Shown here piece after piece: positions 8,677 through 17,439 of a stretch of DNA of 64,000 nt. Under the pieces are notes generated by a model, which ran no database searches, had not been told where the DNA came from, and worked only from the letters and a program-made list of their open reading frames with translations. The stretch lies in contig NZ_JAEKPD010000001.1 of assembly GCF_016412875.1 (NCBI RefSeq), positions 434,001 to 498,000 on the forward strand, given 5' to 3'. Both the position numbers and the translations under genes were made by a program. This stretch comes from Palleronia pontilimi (GTDB taxonomy: Bacteria; Pseudomonadota; Alphaproteobacteria; Rhodobacterales; Rhodobacteraceae). Position 1 is the stretch's first letter. Every line of letters starts with the position of its first letter.

Positions 8677-9681
8677 ATGACGATCGGAGAAAAAATTGCC
8701 TGGGACGACACGGTCCTGCCCTTTCAGCTGGACGCGTCCGACATCCGCGGCCGTGTCGCGCGACTGGACCAGACGCTTCAGAACGTGCTCGCGCAGCACA
8801 CCTACCCGCCCGAGATCGAAGCGCTGGTGGCCGAGGCCACCCTGCTGACCGCGCTGATCGGCCAGACCATCAAGCTGCGCTGGAAGCTGTCGTTGCAGGT
8901 GCGGGGCGACGGGCCCGCGCGGCTGATCGCCACCGACTATTACGCGCCCAAGGACGACGGCACCCCGGCGCAGATCCGCGCCTATGCCAGCTACGATGCC
9001 GACCGGTTGCAGACCGGCTCCAAGCCGTTCAGCCAGATCGGCAAGGGCTATTTCGCGGTCCTGCTGGACCAGGGCGACGGGACGCAGCCCTACCAGGGGA
9101 TCACGCCGATCGCGGGTGACGCGCTGTCGGCTTGCGCCGAGACATATTTTGCCCAGTCCGAGCAGCTGCCGACCCGGTTTGCGCTGTCCTTCGGACGCGC
9201 GCAACTGCCCGGCGAAGACAGCTCGTGGCGGGCGGGCGGCATCATGCTGCAACACATGCCCAAGGCGTCTCCGCTGATGGCGGGGGGTGAGGGCGGCACG
9301 GGCGACCGGGGCCTTTTGCAGGCGGCCGACGTGCTGGATGGCGACGAGGCCGAGAACTGGAGCCGCGCGAACCTGCTGCTCGACACCGTGGAAGAGACCG
9401 AGCTGATCGGCCCGCATGTCCAGCCCTCGGACCTGCTGGTGCGCCTGTTCCACGAAGAGCAGCCCCGCGTCTATGACGCGCAGCCCGTCAGCTTCGGTTG
9501 CACCTGTTCGGCGGATCGCGTGCGCCAAAGCCTGTCGATCTATTCGGCCAAGGACATCGCGCACATGACCACCGACGATGACAAGGTCACCGCCGATTGC
9601 CAGTTCTGCGGCGCGCATTACGAGTTCGATCCCCGGACGCTGGGGTTCGAAGCCGAGGTGGATCCGGGCGCGCATGGATGA
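8677..9681 (+). CDS. hslO: redox-regulated holdase chaperone Hsp33
   Basis: Cytoplasmic chaperone turned on by oxidation and unfolding. The C-terminal redox switch shows the four zinc cysteines C275, C277 (FGCTCS) and C308, C311 (DCQFC). The N-terminal domain carries GQTIKLRWKLSLQVRGDGP typical of the family. 334 residues from ATG 8677, chosen because AAAGGA precedes it by 4-5 bases; an ATG at 8647 adds ten non-conserved residues. It overlaps the next gene (CoA-type Nudix) by 8 bp and starts a tight run hslO-Nudix-cca-LysE, all with overlapping ends, so likely one operon. Confidence 0.95.
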   Translation: MTIGEKIAWDDTVLPFQLDASDIRGRVARLDQTLQNVLAQHTYPPEIEALVAEATLLTALIGQTIKLRWKLSLQVRGDGPARLIATDYYAPKDDGTPAQIRAYASYDADRLQTGSKPFSQIGKGYFAVLLDQGDGTQPYQGITPIAGDALSACAETYFAQSEQLPTRFALSFGRAQLPGEDSSWRAGGIMLQHMPKASPLMAGGEGGTGDRGLLQAADVLDGDEAENWSRANLLLDTVEETELIGPHVQPSDLLVRLFHEEQPRVYDAQPVSFGCTCSADRVRQSLSIYSAKDIAHMTTDDDKVTADCQFCGAHYEFDPRTLGFEAEVDPGAHG

Positions 9682-10261
9682 TTGGCGCGCCCGGCTGACG
9701 GCCGCGCTGGCGCGGGACACGGGACCGTCGTCGGACTACGATCTGAACCCCGCGACCGCGCCGCGTGATCCGCGCTTGCGCGGCGCGGGTGTCCTGGTGC
9801 CCGTCTGCCTTGAGACCAGCGCGCTGATCCTGACCAAGCGCGCGTCGCATCTCAGCCAGCACCCCGGCCAGATCGCCTTTCCCGGTGGCAAGATCGACGA
9901 TACCGATGTGGACGCGACCGACGCGGCGCTGCGCGAGGCCGAGGAAGAGATTGGACTGCCGCGCGACGCGGTCGAGGTCGTGGGCACGTTGCCGGAGCAC
10001 CAGACAGTGACCGGCTACGCCATGACCCCGATCTTGGGTCTTGTCACCCGCCGCTTCGAAGAAGTGCCCGAACCGGGCGAAGTGGCCGAGGTGTTCCGCG
10101 TGCCGCTGGACTTCGTCACTGATCCTGCCCGTTTCGCCATCGAAAGTCGTGATTGGCGCAAACAGACCAGGTACTATTTCACCGTGCCCTACGGCCCCTA
10201 TTACATCTGGGGTGCGACCGCCCGGATCCTGCGCGGTCTGGCCGGGCGGCTGGCGCCGTGA
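9674..10261 (+). CDS. CoA-type Nudix pyrophosphatase
   Basis: 195 residues. The UPF0035/NuCoA signature is intact (LTKRASHLSQHPGQIAFPGG) and runs into the Nudix box, with LREAEEEIGL completing the metal-binding helix. Family members hydrolyse CoA and its derivatives to 3',5'-ADP and phosphopantetheine. The ATG at 9674 lies inside the last codons of hslO and the stop overlaps the GTG of cca (GTGA), so translation is probably coupled through the three genes. A longer reading frame to the left is only the open alternative frame of hslO. Confidence 0.93.
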   Translation: MDDWRARLTAALARDTGPSSDYDLNPATAPRDPRLRGAGVLVPVCLETSALILTKRASHLSQHPGQIAFPGGKIDDTDVDATDAALREAEEEIGLPRDAVEVVGTLPEHQTVTGYAMTPILGLVTRRFEEVPEPGEVAEVFRVPLDFVTDPARFAIESRDWRKQTRYYFTVPYGPYYIWGATARILRGLAGRLAP

Positions 10262-11406
10262 AGGTCGATGGCGACTGGCGGCGCGATCCGCTGGCCCAAG
10301 GCGTGTTGGCGATGCTGACGGATGCGGGCCATCAGGCCTATTTCGTCGGGGGCTGCGTCCGCAATGCCCTTCTGGGAGTCGCGGTCGGCGATGTGGATAT
10401 CGCGACCGATGCGCGGCCCGAAAGCGTCACTGATCTTGCCGAAAAGGCCGGGTTGAAGCCTGTCCCCACGGGCATCGAGCACGGCACCGTCACCGTGGTT
10501 GCCGACGGCAGACCGTTCGAGGTGACGACCTTCCGCCGCGATGTCGAGACCGATGGCCGACGCGCGGTCGTCGCCTTCTCGGACCGGGTCGAGGACGACG
10601 CCGCGCGGCGCGATTTCACGATGAATGCCCTTTACGCGGATGCGGCGGGTAAGATCGTCGATCCTCTGGGCGGCTTGCCAGATCTGCGGGCGCGCCGCGT
10701 GCGCTTCGTCGGCGATGCCGACGCCCGCATCGCCGAGGATTACTTGCGCATCTTGCGCTACTTCCGACTCCATGCCTTGTACGGGGATGTCGAGGCCGGT
10801 CTGGACGCCGAAGCCCTGGCCGCCTGCGCCGCCGGTGCGGACGGAATCGAGCGTCTTTCGGCCGAGCGGATCGGGGCCGAAATGCTTAAGCTCCTGGGCG
10901 CGCCGGATCCCGCTCCGTCGGTGGCCGCCATGGCCCAAAGCGGCGTTCTTGCGCGCGTCCTGCCCGGCGCGGATGCGGCGGGACTGGCCGTGCTGGTGCA
11001 TCTGGAAGGGATGGCAGGCGTGGGAGCCGACCCGGTGCGGCGATTGGCGATCTTGGGGGGCGAGGATACAGCCCGGCGATTGCGGCTGTCGAAAAAGCAG
11101 GCCGCGCAGCTGGCCGTGTTGCGGGACGGCATCGCGGGGCCGCAGGGCGTGGCCGAACTGGCGTGGCGCCACGGCGCCGAGTTCGCGCGCGATATCGAGT
11201 TGCTGCGCGCCGCCAGCTTCGCGGCGCCCCTGCCCGCCGATCTGGACGCGCGCATCGCGTTGGGGGCGGCGGCCCGATTCCCGGTCCGCGGGTCCGACCT
11301 GACGGACCGCTACGAAGGCCCCGCGCTGGGCGCGGCCTTGCGCGACATGGAGCAGCGCTGGATCGCGTCGGATTTCACGTTGAGCCGTGACGACCTGCTG
11401 GGATGA
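10258..11406 (+). CDS. cca: CCA tRNA nucleotidyltransferase
   Basis: 382 residues, class II CCA-adding enzyme or poly(A) polymerase-type nucleotidyltransferase. The catalytic head has VGGCVRNALLG (residues 30-40) and the metal-binding DVDIAT (D45, D47); RRDFTMNAL and EDYLRILRYFRLHA are the other family signatures. It adds or repairs the 3' CCA of tRNAs. The start is GTG 10258 overlapping the stop of the Nudix gene by 4 bp; the frame stays open further left but without homology. Stop overlaps the ATG of the LysE gene (ATGA). Confidence 0.94.
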   Translation: MKVDGDWRRDPLAQGVLAMLTDAGHQAYFVGGCVRNALLGVAVGDVDIATDARPESVTDLAEKAGLKPVPTGIEHGTVTVVADGRPFEVTTFRRDVETDGRRAVVAFSDRVEDDAARRDFTMNALYADAAGKIVDPLGGLPDLRARRVRFVGDADARIAEDYLRILRYFRLHALYGDVEAGLDAEALAACAAGADGIERLSAERIGAEMLKLLGAPDPAPSVAAMAQSGVLARVLPGADAAGLAVLVHLEGMAGVGADPVRRLAILGGEDTARRLRLSKKQAAQLAVLRDGIAGPQGVAELAWRHGAEFARDIELLRAASFAAPLPADLDARIALGAAARFPVRGSDLTDRYEGPALGAALRDMEQRWIASDFTLSRDDLLG

Positions 11407-11984
11407 TCGACCCGCTTTACCTGTTCGTCTTCGCCGGTCTGTTTTCGCCGGGACCGAACGTGATCCTTCTGACCGCCTCGGGCGCGCGCTTCGGCTTCCG
11501 GCGCACTGTGCCCCACATCCTGGGTGTCGCGCTGGGCGTCGGGATCACGGCGGGACTGACCGGGGCGGGGATCGGAGCGATCCTGGAGGAGCTTCCTGCG
11601 CTGGAATGGTCCCTGAAAATCGTGGCCGCAGGTTGGATCCTGTGGATGGCGTGGACCTTGGCCCGCCGCGCGTCGCGCCCACGGGACGGGGCACGCGACC
11701 GGCCCTTCACACTGGTCGAGGCGATCTTGTTCCAGTGGGTCAATCCAAAGGTCTGGGCCGTGGCCTTGGCGGCGGCCAGCGGTTATGCGGCGGGGCTGGG
11801 CCCGATGGGCGAGGGCGCGCGCCTGGCGCTGGCCTTCGCAGGCATCAACCTGGCCGTCTGCCTGTTCTGGACCTGGGCGGGGCACCTGCTGGCCCTTTTG
11901 CTGCAATCGGCCCGCGCCTGGCGGTTGTTCCTGCGCGTCATGGCTGCGGCACTTGCGCTATCCGCGGGGGCGATCTTCGCCTGA
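11403..11984 (+). CDS. LysE/RhtB-family amino-acid exporter
   Basis: 193 residues, mostly hydrophobic, with about six membrane segments. The N-terminal FAGLFSPGPNVILLTASG is the LysE/RhtB signature (SPGPN). Substrates in the family are amino acids or related small metabolites; the specific one cannot be inferred. Last gene of the overlapping run that begins with hslO; start ATG overlaps the cca stop by 4 bp. A loop of basic residues (RRASRPRDGARDR) sits after the third segment, as expected for a cytoplasmic loop. Confidence 0.9.
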   Translation: MIDPLYLFVFAGLFSPGPNVILLTASGARFGFRRTVPHILGVALGVGITAGLTGAGIGAILEELPALEWSLKIVAAGWILWMAWTLARRASRPRDGARDRPFTLVEAILFQWVNPKVWAVALAAASGYAAGLGPMGEGARLALAFAGINLAVCLFWTWAGHLLALLLQSARAWRLFLRVMAAALALSAGAIFA

Positions 11985-12034
11985 TGCGCTAGGTAGTCGT
12001 TGCGAACCGCCGCCCGTCATCACAGGTAAGATCA

Positions 12035-13870
12035 ATGTTCCGCCGACTAGCCAGCTTAATCGACGCCTTCGCGCCCGCCGATGGCCCGCCGCCGCGCAGC
12101 CTTGCCGCCTTCATGGGCTGGGCGCTGAAGGGGTCGTGGCCGTGGCTCATGGTGGCGGCGCTGATTTCGGCCCTCGCAGGAACGGCCGAAGTGGTCACCG
12201 CGCTGATCCTGGGTTGGATCGTGGATTCCGTCGTGGGCGCGGAAAGCAGTGCCTATTTCAGCGATAACCTGCTCATGCTGCTCGGCGCGCTGGCCTTCTT
12301 CGTGATCCTGCGCCCGGTTCTTTTCGGCAGCAGCGCCATGGTCAACGCGGTGCTGGTGAACCCGAACGTGAACCCGCTGGTCCTGAGCCGTCTGCACCGA
12401 TGGACCCTGGGCCAGGCGGTGACGTTCTTCGACGACGATTTCGCCGGTCGGATCGCGCAAAAGCAGATGCAGACCAGCCGCGCGATCACCGATGTCGTGT
12501 CCGAAGTCATCAACGTGGTGTTCTTCGCGCTGGCGACGCTGGTGGGCTCGGTCCTGCTGCTGACCACCATCAATGTCTGGGTGGCGCTGGGCCTTGCGGT
12601 CTGGCTGGTGGGCTATCTGGGACTGATCCGCTGGTTCATGCCCCGCATTCGCCGCCGTTCCATGGGTCGCGCGGCGGCGCGCGCGATGGTGTCGGGACAG
12701 GTGGTGGACACGATCACGAACATCAAGACCGTGAAGCTGTTCGCCCATGCAGACCACGAGGATCGCGCGGCGCTGGGCGCGATCGCCACCTTCCGCGAGC
12801 GCGTGATCGACTTTGGCATCCTGTCGGGGGGCTTCCGCTTCGCGCTGATGGCCGTGGCCGGCATTCTGCCGGTGCTGCTGATCGGCGGGACCTTGTGGCT
12901 GTGGTCTCGCGGCGGCGCGTCCCCGGGCGACATCGCCGCGGCAGGATCCGTGTCGATCCGCATCGCCCAGATGACAGGGTGGGTGTCGTTCACGCTGATG
13001 GGCATCTACGCGAATGTGGGCGAGGTCGAGGATGGCATGAAGACGTTGACCCCGCCCCACGACCTGACGGATGCGACGGACGCGCCGCACCTGGCGGGCG
13101 GCGGCGACATCCGCTTCGACGGAGTGAGTTTTTCCTACGGTCGTGCCACCGGCGGCATCCAGGGCGTGGATCTGACCATCCACGAGGGCGAGCGCGTGGG
13201 CTTAGTGGGTGCGTCCGGCGCCGGGAAATCGACGCTGGTCGCGCTGCTGTTGCGGCTCTATTCCGCCGAAAAGGGCAGGGTTCTGGTGGCCGGACAGGAT
13301 GTCGAGCAGGTCACGCAGGAAAGCCTGCGCCGTCGCATCGGCATGGTCACGCAGGAAACCGCGATGTTCAACCGCTCGGCGCGCGAGAACATCCTTTACG
13401 GCCGCCCCGACGCCAGCGAGGCCGAGATGATCGAGGCGGCGAAGCGGGCCGAGGCGCACGACTTCATCCTGGACCTGCAGGACTTCAAGGGTCGGAAGGG
13501 GTACGACGCGCATCTGGGCGAACGGGGCGTGAAGCTCAGTGGCGGGCAGCGCCAGCGTATCGCACTGGCGCGCGCCATCCTAAAAGACGCGCCGATCTTG
13601 GTGCTGGACGAGGCGACAAGTGCTTTGGACAGTGAAGTGGAAGCCGCGATCCAGGGCGCGCTCGAGCGGGTGATGGACGGCAAGACGGTCCTGGCGATCG
13701 CCCACAGGCTGAGCACGATCGCCCGGATGGACCGCATCGTGGTGCTGGAAGAGGGACGCATCGTCGAGCAGGGCACCCATGACGAGCTTTTGGCGCTGGA
13801 CGGAGTCTATGCCCGCTACTGGCATCGGCAATCGGGGGGGTTCATGGGCTATTCCGACGCCGCCGAGTAA
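12035..13870 (+). CDS. ABC exporter, fused membrane and ATPase domains
   Basis: 611 residues: six-helix ABC type-1 membrane domain (about 25-330) followed by an ATPase (about 360-600) with Walker A VGASGAGKST, signature LSGGQRQRIALARA and Walker B ILVLDEATSALD. It works as a homodimer or heterodimer in the inner membrane. Similar to the MsbA/multidrug-like half-transporters; the cargo is not evident. AGGTAAG lies 4 bases before the ATG. It is followed 14 bp later by the RNA methyltransferase gene, so the pair is probably co-transcribed but not functionally linked. Confidence 0.92.
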   Translation: MFRRLASLIDAFAPADGPPPRSLAAFMGWALKGSWPWLMVAALISALAGTAEVVTALILGWIVDSVVGAESSAYFSDNLLMLLGALAFFVILRPVLFGSSAMVNAVLVNPNVNPLVLSRLHRWTLGQAVTFFDDDFAGRIAQKQMQTSRAITDVVSEVINVVFFALATLVGSVLLLTTINVWVALGLAVWLVGYLGLIRWFMPRIRRRSMGRAAARAMVSGQVVDTITNIKTVKLFAHADHEDRAALGAIATFRERVIDFGILSGGFRFALMAVAGILPVLLIGGTLWLWSRGGASPGDIAAAGSVSIRIAQMTGWVSFTLMGIYANVGEVEDGMKTLTPPHDLTDATDAPHLAGGGDIRFDGVSFSYGRATGGIQGVDLTIHEGERVGLVGASGAGKSTLVALLLRLYSAEKGRVLVAGQDVEQVTQESLRRRIGMVTQETAMFNRSARENILYGRPDASEAEMIEAAKRAEAHDFILDLQDFKGRKGYDAHLGERGVKLSGGQRQRIALARAILKDAPILVLDEATSALDSEVEAAIQGALERVMDGKTVLAIAHRLSTIARMDRIVVLEEGRIVEQGTHDELLALDGVYARYWHRQSGGFMGYSDAAE

Positions 13871-13884
13871 GGTAAGCGACGGCC

Positions 13885-15099
13885 ATGGACACCATCAAGA
13901 TCGAGAAACTGGGCCACCTGGGCGACGGCATCGCGGCCGGTCCGGTCTATGCGGCGCGCACCTTGCCGGGCGAGGTCGTGAGCGGCGTGCGCGACGGCAA
14001 CCGCATCGCCGCGCCCAAGATCGTGACCCCCAGCGCCGACCGCGTGACGGCCGGCTGTCCCCATTACGCCGCGTGCGGCGGCTGCGCCCTGATGCATGCC
14101 TCGGACAGCTTCATGGCAGGCTTCAAGACCTCGGTGGTCGTGCAGGCGCTGGCCGCGCACGGGATCGGCGCGAAGGTCACGGGCATCGCCACGTCCCCGC
14201 CCGAAACCCGCAGGCGCGCGGTGCTGTCCGGGCGGCGGACGAAGAAGGGCGCGTTGGTTGGCTTCCACGCGCGGGCGTCCGACACGATCACGGCGGTGCC
14301 TGCCTGTCGGGTCCTGATGCCGCAGATCCGTGCCGCGCTCCCGGTACTGGAAGCCCTGGTCGTGGTCGGCGGGTCGCGCAAGGCCGAGCTGTCGCTGGCC
14401 GTCACCCACGGGCCCGCCGGGCTGGACGTGGCCGTGGCGGGCGGCAAGCCGCTGGACCGCGAGCTGCGCGAAACGCTGTCGCAGATCGCCGGACAGGCAG
14501 ACCTGGCGCGCCTGAGCTGGGGGGACGAGCTGGTGGCGCAAGAGCGCCCCCCGCTGCAGGACATGGGCGGCGTTCAGGTGATCCCGCCGCCCGGCGCCTT
14601 TCTGCAGGCGACGAAAGCGGGCGAGGCGGCTTTGCTGGATGCGGTCGGCAGCATCGTGCGCGGCGCCGATCGCGTGATCGACCTGTTTGCGGGGTGCGGA
14701 ACCTTCGCGCTGCCGCTCAGTCGCGGCAGCGACATCCACGCGGTCGAAGGGCTGCGCGCGCTATCCGACGCCACGCTGGCGGGCTGGCGCAAGGCGGGCG
14801 GGTTGCACAAGCTGACCGTCGAGACGCGCGATCTGTTCGAACGCCCGGTCCTGCCGATCGAGCTGAAGTCCTTCGATGCCGCCGTCATCGACCCGCCGCG
14901 CGCGGGCGCCGAAGCGCAGATGCAGGCGCTGGCTGACAGCCCTATCGCCACCATCGCGTCGGTGTCCTGCAATCCCGTCAGTTTCGCCCGCGACGCGGCC
15001 ATCGCGGTGAAGGCGGGCTTCGAGATCCGTCAGCTTCTGGTCGTGGACCAATTCCGCTGGTCGCCGCATGTGGAAATCGTGGCCCACCTGGCGCGGTAG
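13885..15099 (+). CDS. TrmA/RumA-family RNA (uracil-5-)-methyltransferase
   Basis: 404 residues. An N-terminal TRAM-like beta domain precedes an iron-sulfur site with C58, C64, C67 (CPHYAACGGC) and C141 (PACRV). The SAM-binding motif is DLFAGCGTFALPL and the catalytic nucleophile is C362 in SCNPVSFARD; DPPRAG is the conserved active-site loop. It methylates a uridine C5 in 23S rRNA (RlmC/RlmD type) or tRNA; the exact position cannot be assigned from sequence alone. The Fe-S ligands favour the rRNA enzymes. Confidence 0.92.
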   Translation: MDTIKIEKLGHLGDGIAAGPVYAARTLPGEVVSGVRDGNRIAAPKIVTPSADRVTAGCPHYAACGGCALMHASDSFMAGFKTSVVVQALAAHGIGAKVTGIATSPPETRRRAVLSGRRTKKGALVGFHARASDTITAVPACRVLMPQIRAALPVLEALVVVGGSRKAELSLAVTHGPAGLDVAVAGGKPLDRELRETLSQIAGQADLARLSWGDELVAQERPPLQDMGGVQVIPPPGAFLQATKAGEAALLDAVGSIVRGADRVIDLFAGCGTFALPLSRGSDIHAVEGLRALSDATLAGWRKAGGLHKLTVETRDLFERPVLPIELKSFDAAVIDPPRAGAEAQMQALADSPIATIASVSCNPVSFARDAAIAVKAGFEIRQLLVVDQFRWSPHVEIVAHLAR

Positions 15100-15216
15100 T
15101 TTTGCCACGCTTGCCAGCTCACGCGGTTGTGAGGGGAATCTCGGCTGGGGACGTGGCAGATCATTCGATATCAGGGGTGCCAAAGAACGCATCCATCATT
15201 GCGCGAGCAGAGCTAA

Positions 15217-15717
15217 ATGTCGTTTTTTCGAGTTGCCGTCACCCTTCTGGCCCTGACGTTCCTGGCAGGCTGTGGGTCGAAGTTCCAAACCTATACGGGC
15301 CCCGAGGTCACGCGCGTCGTGCTCTTCAAAGAGCATCGGACGCTTCAGCTGTTTCACAAGGGACAGGTCCTGAGAAGCTATAATGTCGGCCTTGGCTTCG
15401 CGCCCGAAGGGCACAAGGAAGTGGAAGGCGACGGCCGGACCCCCGAAGGGCATTACTACGTGGACCGGCGCAATCCCAATTCGGCGTTCCACCTGTCCAT
15501 CGGCATCTCGTATCCCAACGAAATGGATCGCGCCAAGGCCTACGAGCTGGGGAAGTCGCCCGGTGGCGACATCTTCATCCATGGCCGCGGCAAGAACGTG
15601 TCCGCGAGCAAGGCCAAGGGCGACTGGACGTGGGGCTGCATCGCCGTGAAGGACCGCGAAATGGAAGAGATCTACGCCATGGTGCGCGACGGCACGCCGA
15701 TCACCATCTATCCCTGA
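15217..15717 (+). CDS. lipoprotein L,D-transpeptidase (YkuD fold)
   Basis: 166 residues with a lipoprotein signal (LTFLAGC, lipidated C19) and a YkuD catalytic domain: H122 in FIHGRG and nucleophile C141 in WTWGCIAV. It would act in the periplasm on peptidoglycan, either forming 3-3 crosslinks or attaching proteins. The compact domain and the GRTPEGHYYVDRRNP motif resemble the YafK-type subgroup. The catalytic spacing (19 residues between His and Cys) is normal. It faces the CAP lipoprotein gene convergently, 4 bp apart. Confidence 0.9.
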   Translation: MSFFRVAVTLLALTFLAGCGSKFQTYTGPEVTRVVLFKEHRTLQLFHKGQVLRSYNVGLGFAPEGHKEVEGDGRTPEGHYYVDRRNPNSAFHLSIGISYPNEMDRAKAYELGKSPGGDIFIHGRGKNVSASKAKGDWTWGCIAVKDREMEEIYAMVRDGTPITIYP

Positions 15718-15721
15718 GCGC

Positions 15722-16261
15722 CTAGAAGCCCCGGGCTTGCGCGAAGGTCTGGGGCTGGCCCGTGACCATCGTCCACCAGATCTTGCCGTTGGGCTCTTGG
15801 AACCACGAAAAGCCCAGGTCGCGGGCCCGGGGGTCGAGCACGATCTCGCGCTGGTCGGGGGTTTCCATCCAGGCCGACAGGGTCTCGAGCTCGGTCTCGT
15901 AGGTCTCCGAGATGTTTTCCCCCAGCAGGTCGCCGCGATAGCCGACGCGGCGGGCGCGTTCCAGCGGCGACGACCCGTCCGAGCCGAAATGCCAGGGCCG
16001 GTTCTGCACCGACATGTCGCGGCTGTGGGTGGCGGCAGCGGCGGTGAGTTCGGAATTCAGCTGCACCGCCGGCGCGCCCGCCGCTTGCCGCACGGCGTTC
16101 ACACCGTCGAGAAAACGCAGCTGGATCCGGTCCGAATCCTCGGCGCTGATCTGGTAGAGCTGCGGCAAGGGCTTGCCATCCGGCCCGAGGACTGGCGCGG
16201 GGGTGGCGCAGGCCAGAACGGCGAAAGCCGCGAAACCGAGCAGGGCGGCGTTGCGATACAT
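15722..16261 (-). CDS. CAP-domain lipoprotein
   Basis: 179 residues with a lipobox (AVLAC, lipidated C18) followed by a CAP/SCP domain: LDGVNAVRQAAGAPAVQLN at its start, THSRDMSVQNRPWHFG with the conserved His, GENI and a final WWTMVTG strand. Bacterial CAP proteins are envelope or secreted; no enzymatic activity is assured. Flanked on both sides by L,D-transpeptidase genes, which suggests a shared theme of cell-wall surface function, though the three are not in one transcript. Confidence 0.9.
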   Translation of the reverse strand: MYRNAALLGFAAFAVLACATPAPVLGPDGKPLPQLYQISAEDSDRIQLRFLDGVNAVRQAAGAPAVQLNSELTAAAATHSRDMSVQNRPWHFGSDGSSPLERARRVGYRGDLLGENISETYETELETLSAWMETPDQREIVLDPRARDLGFSWFQEPNGKIWWTMVTGQPQTFAQARGF

Positions 16262-16434
16262 GACATTTATCCTGATTAGGTCTGGCGTCGGGGCATAAAG
16301 CGTCGCTCGTCGGTGTTCAATTTAAACCGCCCGAAAAGATAGGCAAAATGACGCTTGTTTGATTTGCACCACCCGGGCCGAGCCCTTAGGTACGGCCCAA
16401 AACAAAGCAGTTTTCCTAGGATACGAGGTTGCCC

Positions 16435-17028
16435 ATGACCGATTCGACCTTCAACCGCCGCCTGTTCCTTTCGGGCGTGGCCGCCACCGGTGCGACGCTT
16501 GCGGCGCCTGCGCTGGCGCAGACCGAAAACAGCACCGAGTTCCGCGCGCCGGTGAACAACATCACCCGCCGCAACGCATCGAGCTTCCGGATGCTCGACT
16601 GGCGTCCCTATTTCGACTCGCTGACGAACGGCGCGATCTTGGTCGATATCACGTCGCGCGCGCTGCATTACTGGAACGAAGACGAATCGATCTACAAGCT
16701 CTATCCGACATCGGTGCCGCAGACCGACGACCTGACCCGCAAGGGCCGGACCGAGGTGATCCGCAAGGTCGAAGGCCCCAGCTGGGCGCCGACCCCCGCC
16801 ATGAAAGAGCGCAATCCCGAATGGCCCGACTTCATAGGCCCGGGCCCGGACAATCCGCTTGGAACGCACGCATTGTATCTGTCCTGGCAATATTACCGGA
16901 TCCATGGAACGCAGGACACGCGCAAGATCGGGCGCCGCTCGTCGAACGGCTGCATCGGCCTTTATAATAACCATATCAGCGAGCTTTATTCCCTGTCGAA
17001 GACCGGTTGCCAGGTGTTGCTTATTTGA
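16435..17028 (+). CDS. Tat-exported L,D-transpeptidase
   Basis: 197 residues. The N-terminus NRRLFLSGVAATGATLAAPALA is a twin-arginine signal (arginines 8-9, cleavage near 28). The YkuD domain shows THALYLSW, YRIHGT and the nucleophile motif SSNGCIG (C173), typical of the ErfK/YbiS subgroup. Periplasmic peptidoglycan crosslinking or lipoprotein anchoring is expected. Start ATG 16435 has GAGG at 6 bases; a TTG two codons upstream is less likely. Tat export of this family is common in Rhodobacterales. Confidence 0.92.
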   Translation: MTDSTFNRRLFLSGVAATGATLAAPALAQTENSTEFRAPVNNITRRNASSFRMLDWRPYFDSLTNGAILVDITSRALHYWNEDESIYKLYPTSVPQTDDLTRKGRTEVIRKVEGPSWAPTPAMKERNPEWPDFIGPGPDNPLGTHALYLSWQYYRIHGTQDTRKIGRRSSNGCIGLYNNHISELYSLSKTGCQVLLI

Positions 17029-17177
17029 CAATTTGGTTTCTCGTTGGAACCAAGTCCCCGTTTCGAATCTTTGCAAACTGTTCACTTTGCTGATTAAACC
17101 ATCAGCGAGGTACAGTCTGAGGTGCCTGCTGCCGCCTCAAATTCGAATTGGCACCGGGCTAATACTGGAGATACACC

Positions 17178-17360
17178 ATGAAGAAACTTGCACTTGCTGC
17201 CGCTCTTTCGGTCGCTGCGACCGGCGCGTTCGCTGGTGGTATGGTCGTCGAACCCATGATGGAGCCGGCCGTTATCGTCGAAGAATCGTCGGGCTCGTCG
17301 GGCGGGATCGTTGTCCCCCTGCTGCTGCTCGCGGTTATCGCGGCCGCTGCGTCCAGCTGA
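17178..17360 (+). CDS. small exported or membrane-anchored peptide
   Basis: 60 residues: a signal peptide (MKKLALAAALSVAATGAFAG), a short acidic and proline-containing middle (EPMMEPAVIVEESSGSSGG) and a hydrophobic C-terminus (IVVPLLLLAVIAAAASS). The mature form would be about 40 residues with one membrane segment at its end. GGAG lies 8 bases before the ATG and a strong terminator follows, so this is a genuine, separately transcribed gene. I recognise no family; similar short peptides with the same signal-linker-TM plan occur in related genomes. Confidence 0.75.
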   Translation: MKKLALAAALSVAATGAFAGGMVVEPMMEPAVIVEESSGSSGGIVVPLLLLAVIAAAASS

Positions 17361-17383
17361 TTCAGTTCAGTTTACCAAGAGTG

Positions 17384-17417
17384 AACGGCCGGTGCAGCGA
17401 TGCATCGGCCGTTTTTT
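17384..17417 (+). terminator. intrinsic terminator after the 60-residue peptide gene
   Basis: 13-bp stem with one G-T wobble (arms 17384-17396 and 17401-17413), GCGA tetraloop, then TTTT. Closes the small-peptide transcript before convergent hemH. Confidence 0.9.
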
Positions 17418-17439
17418 CGTTTCCGCAGCGCGGCTGCGC

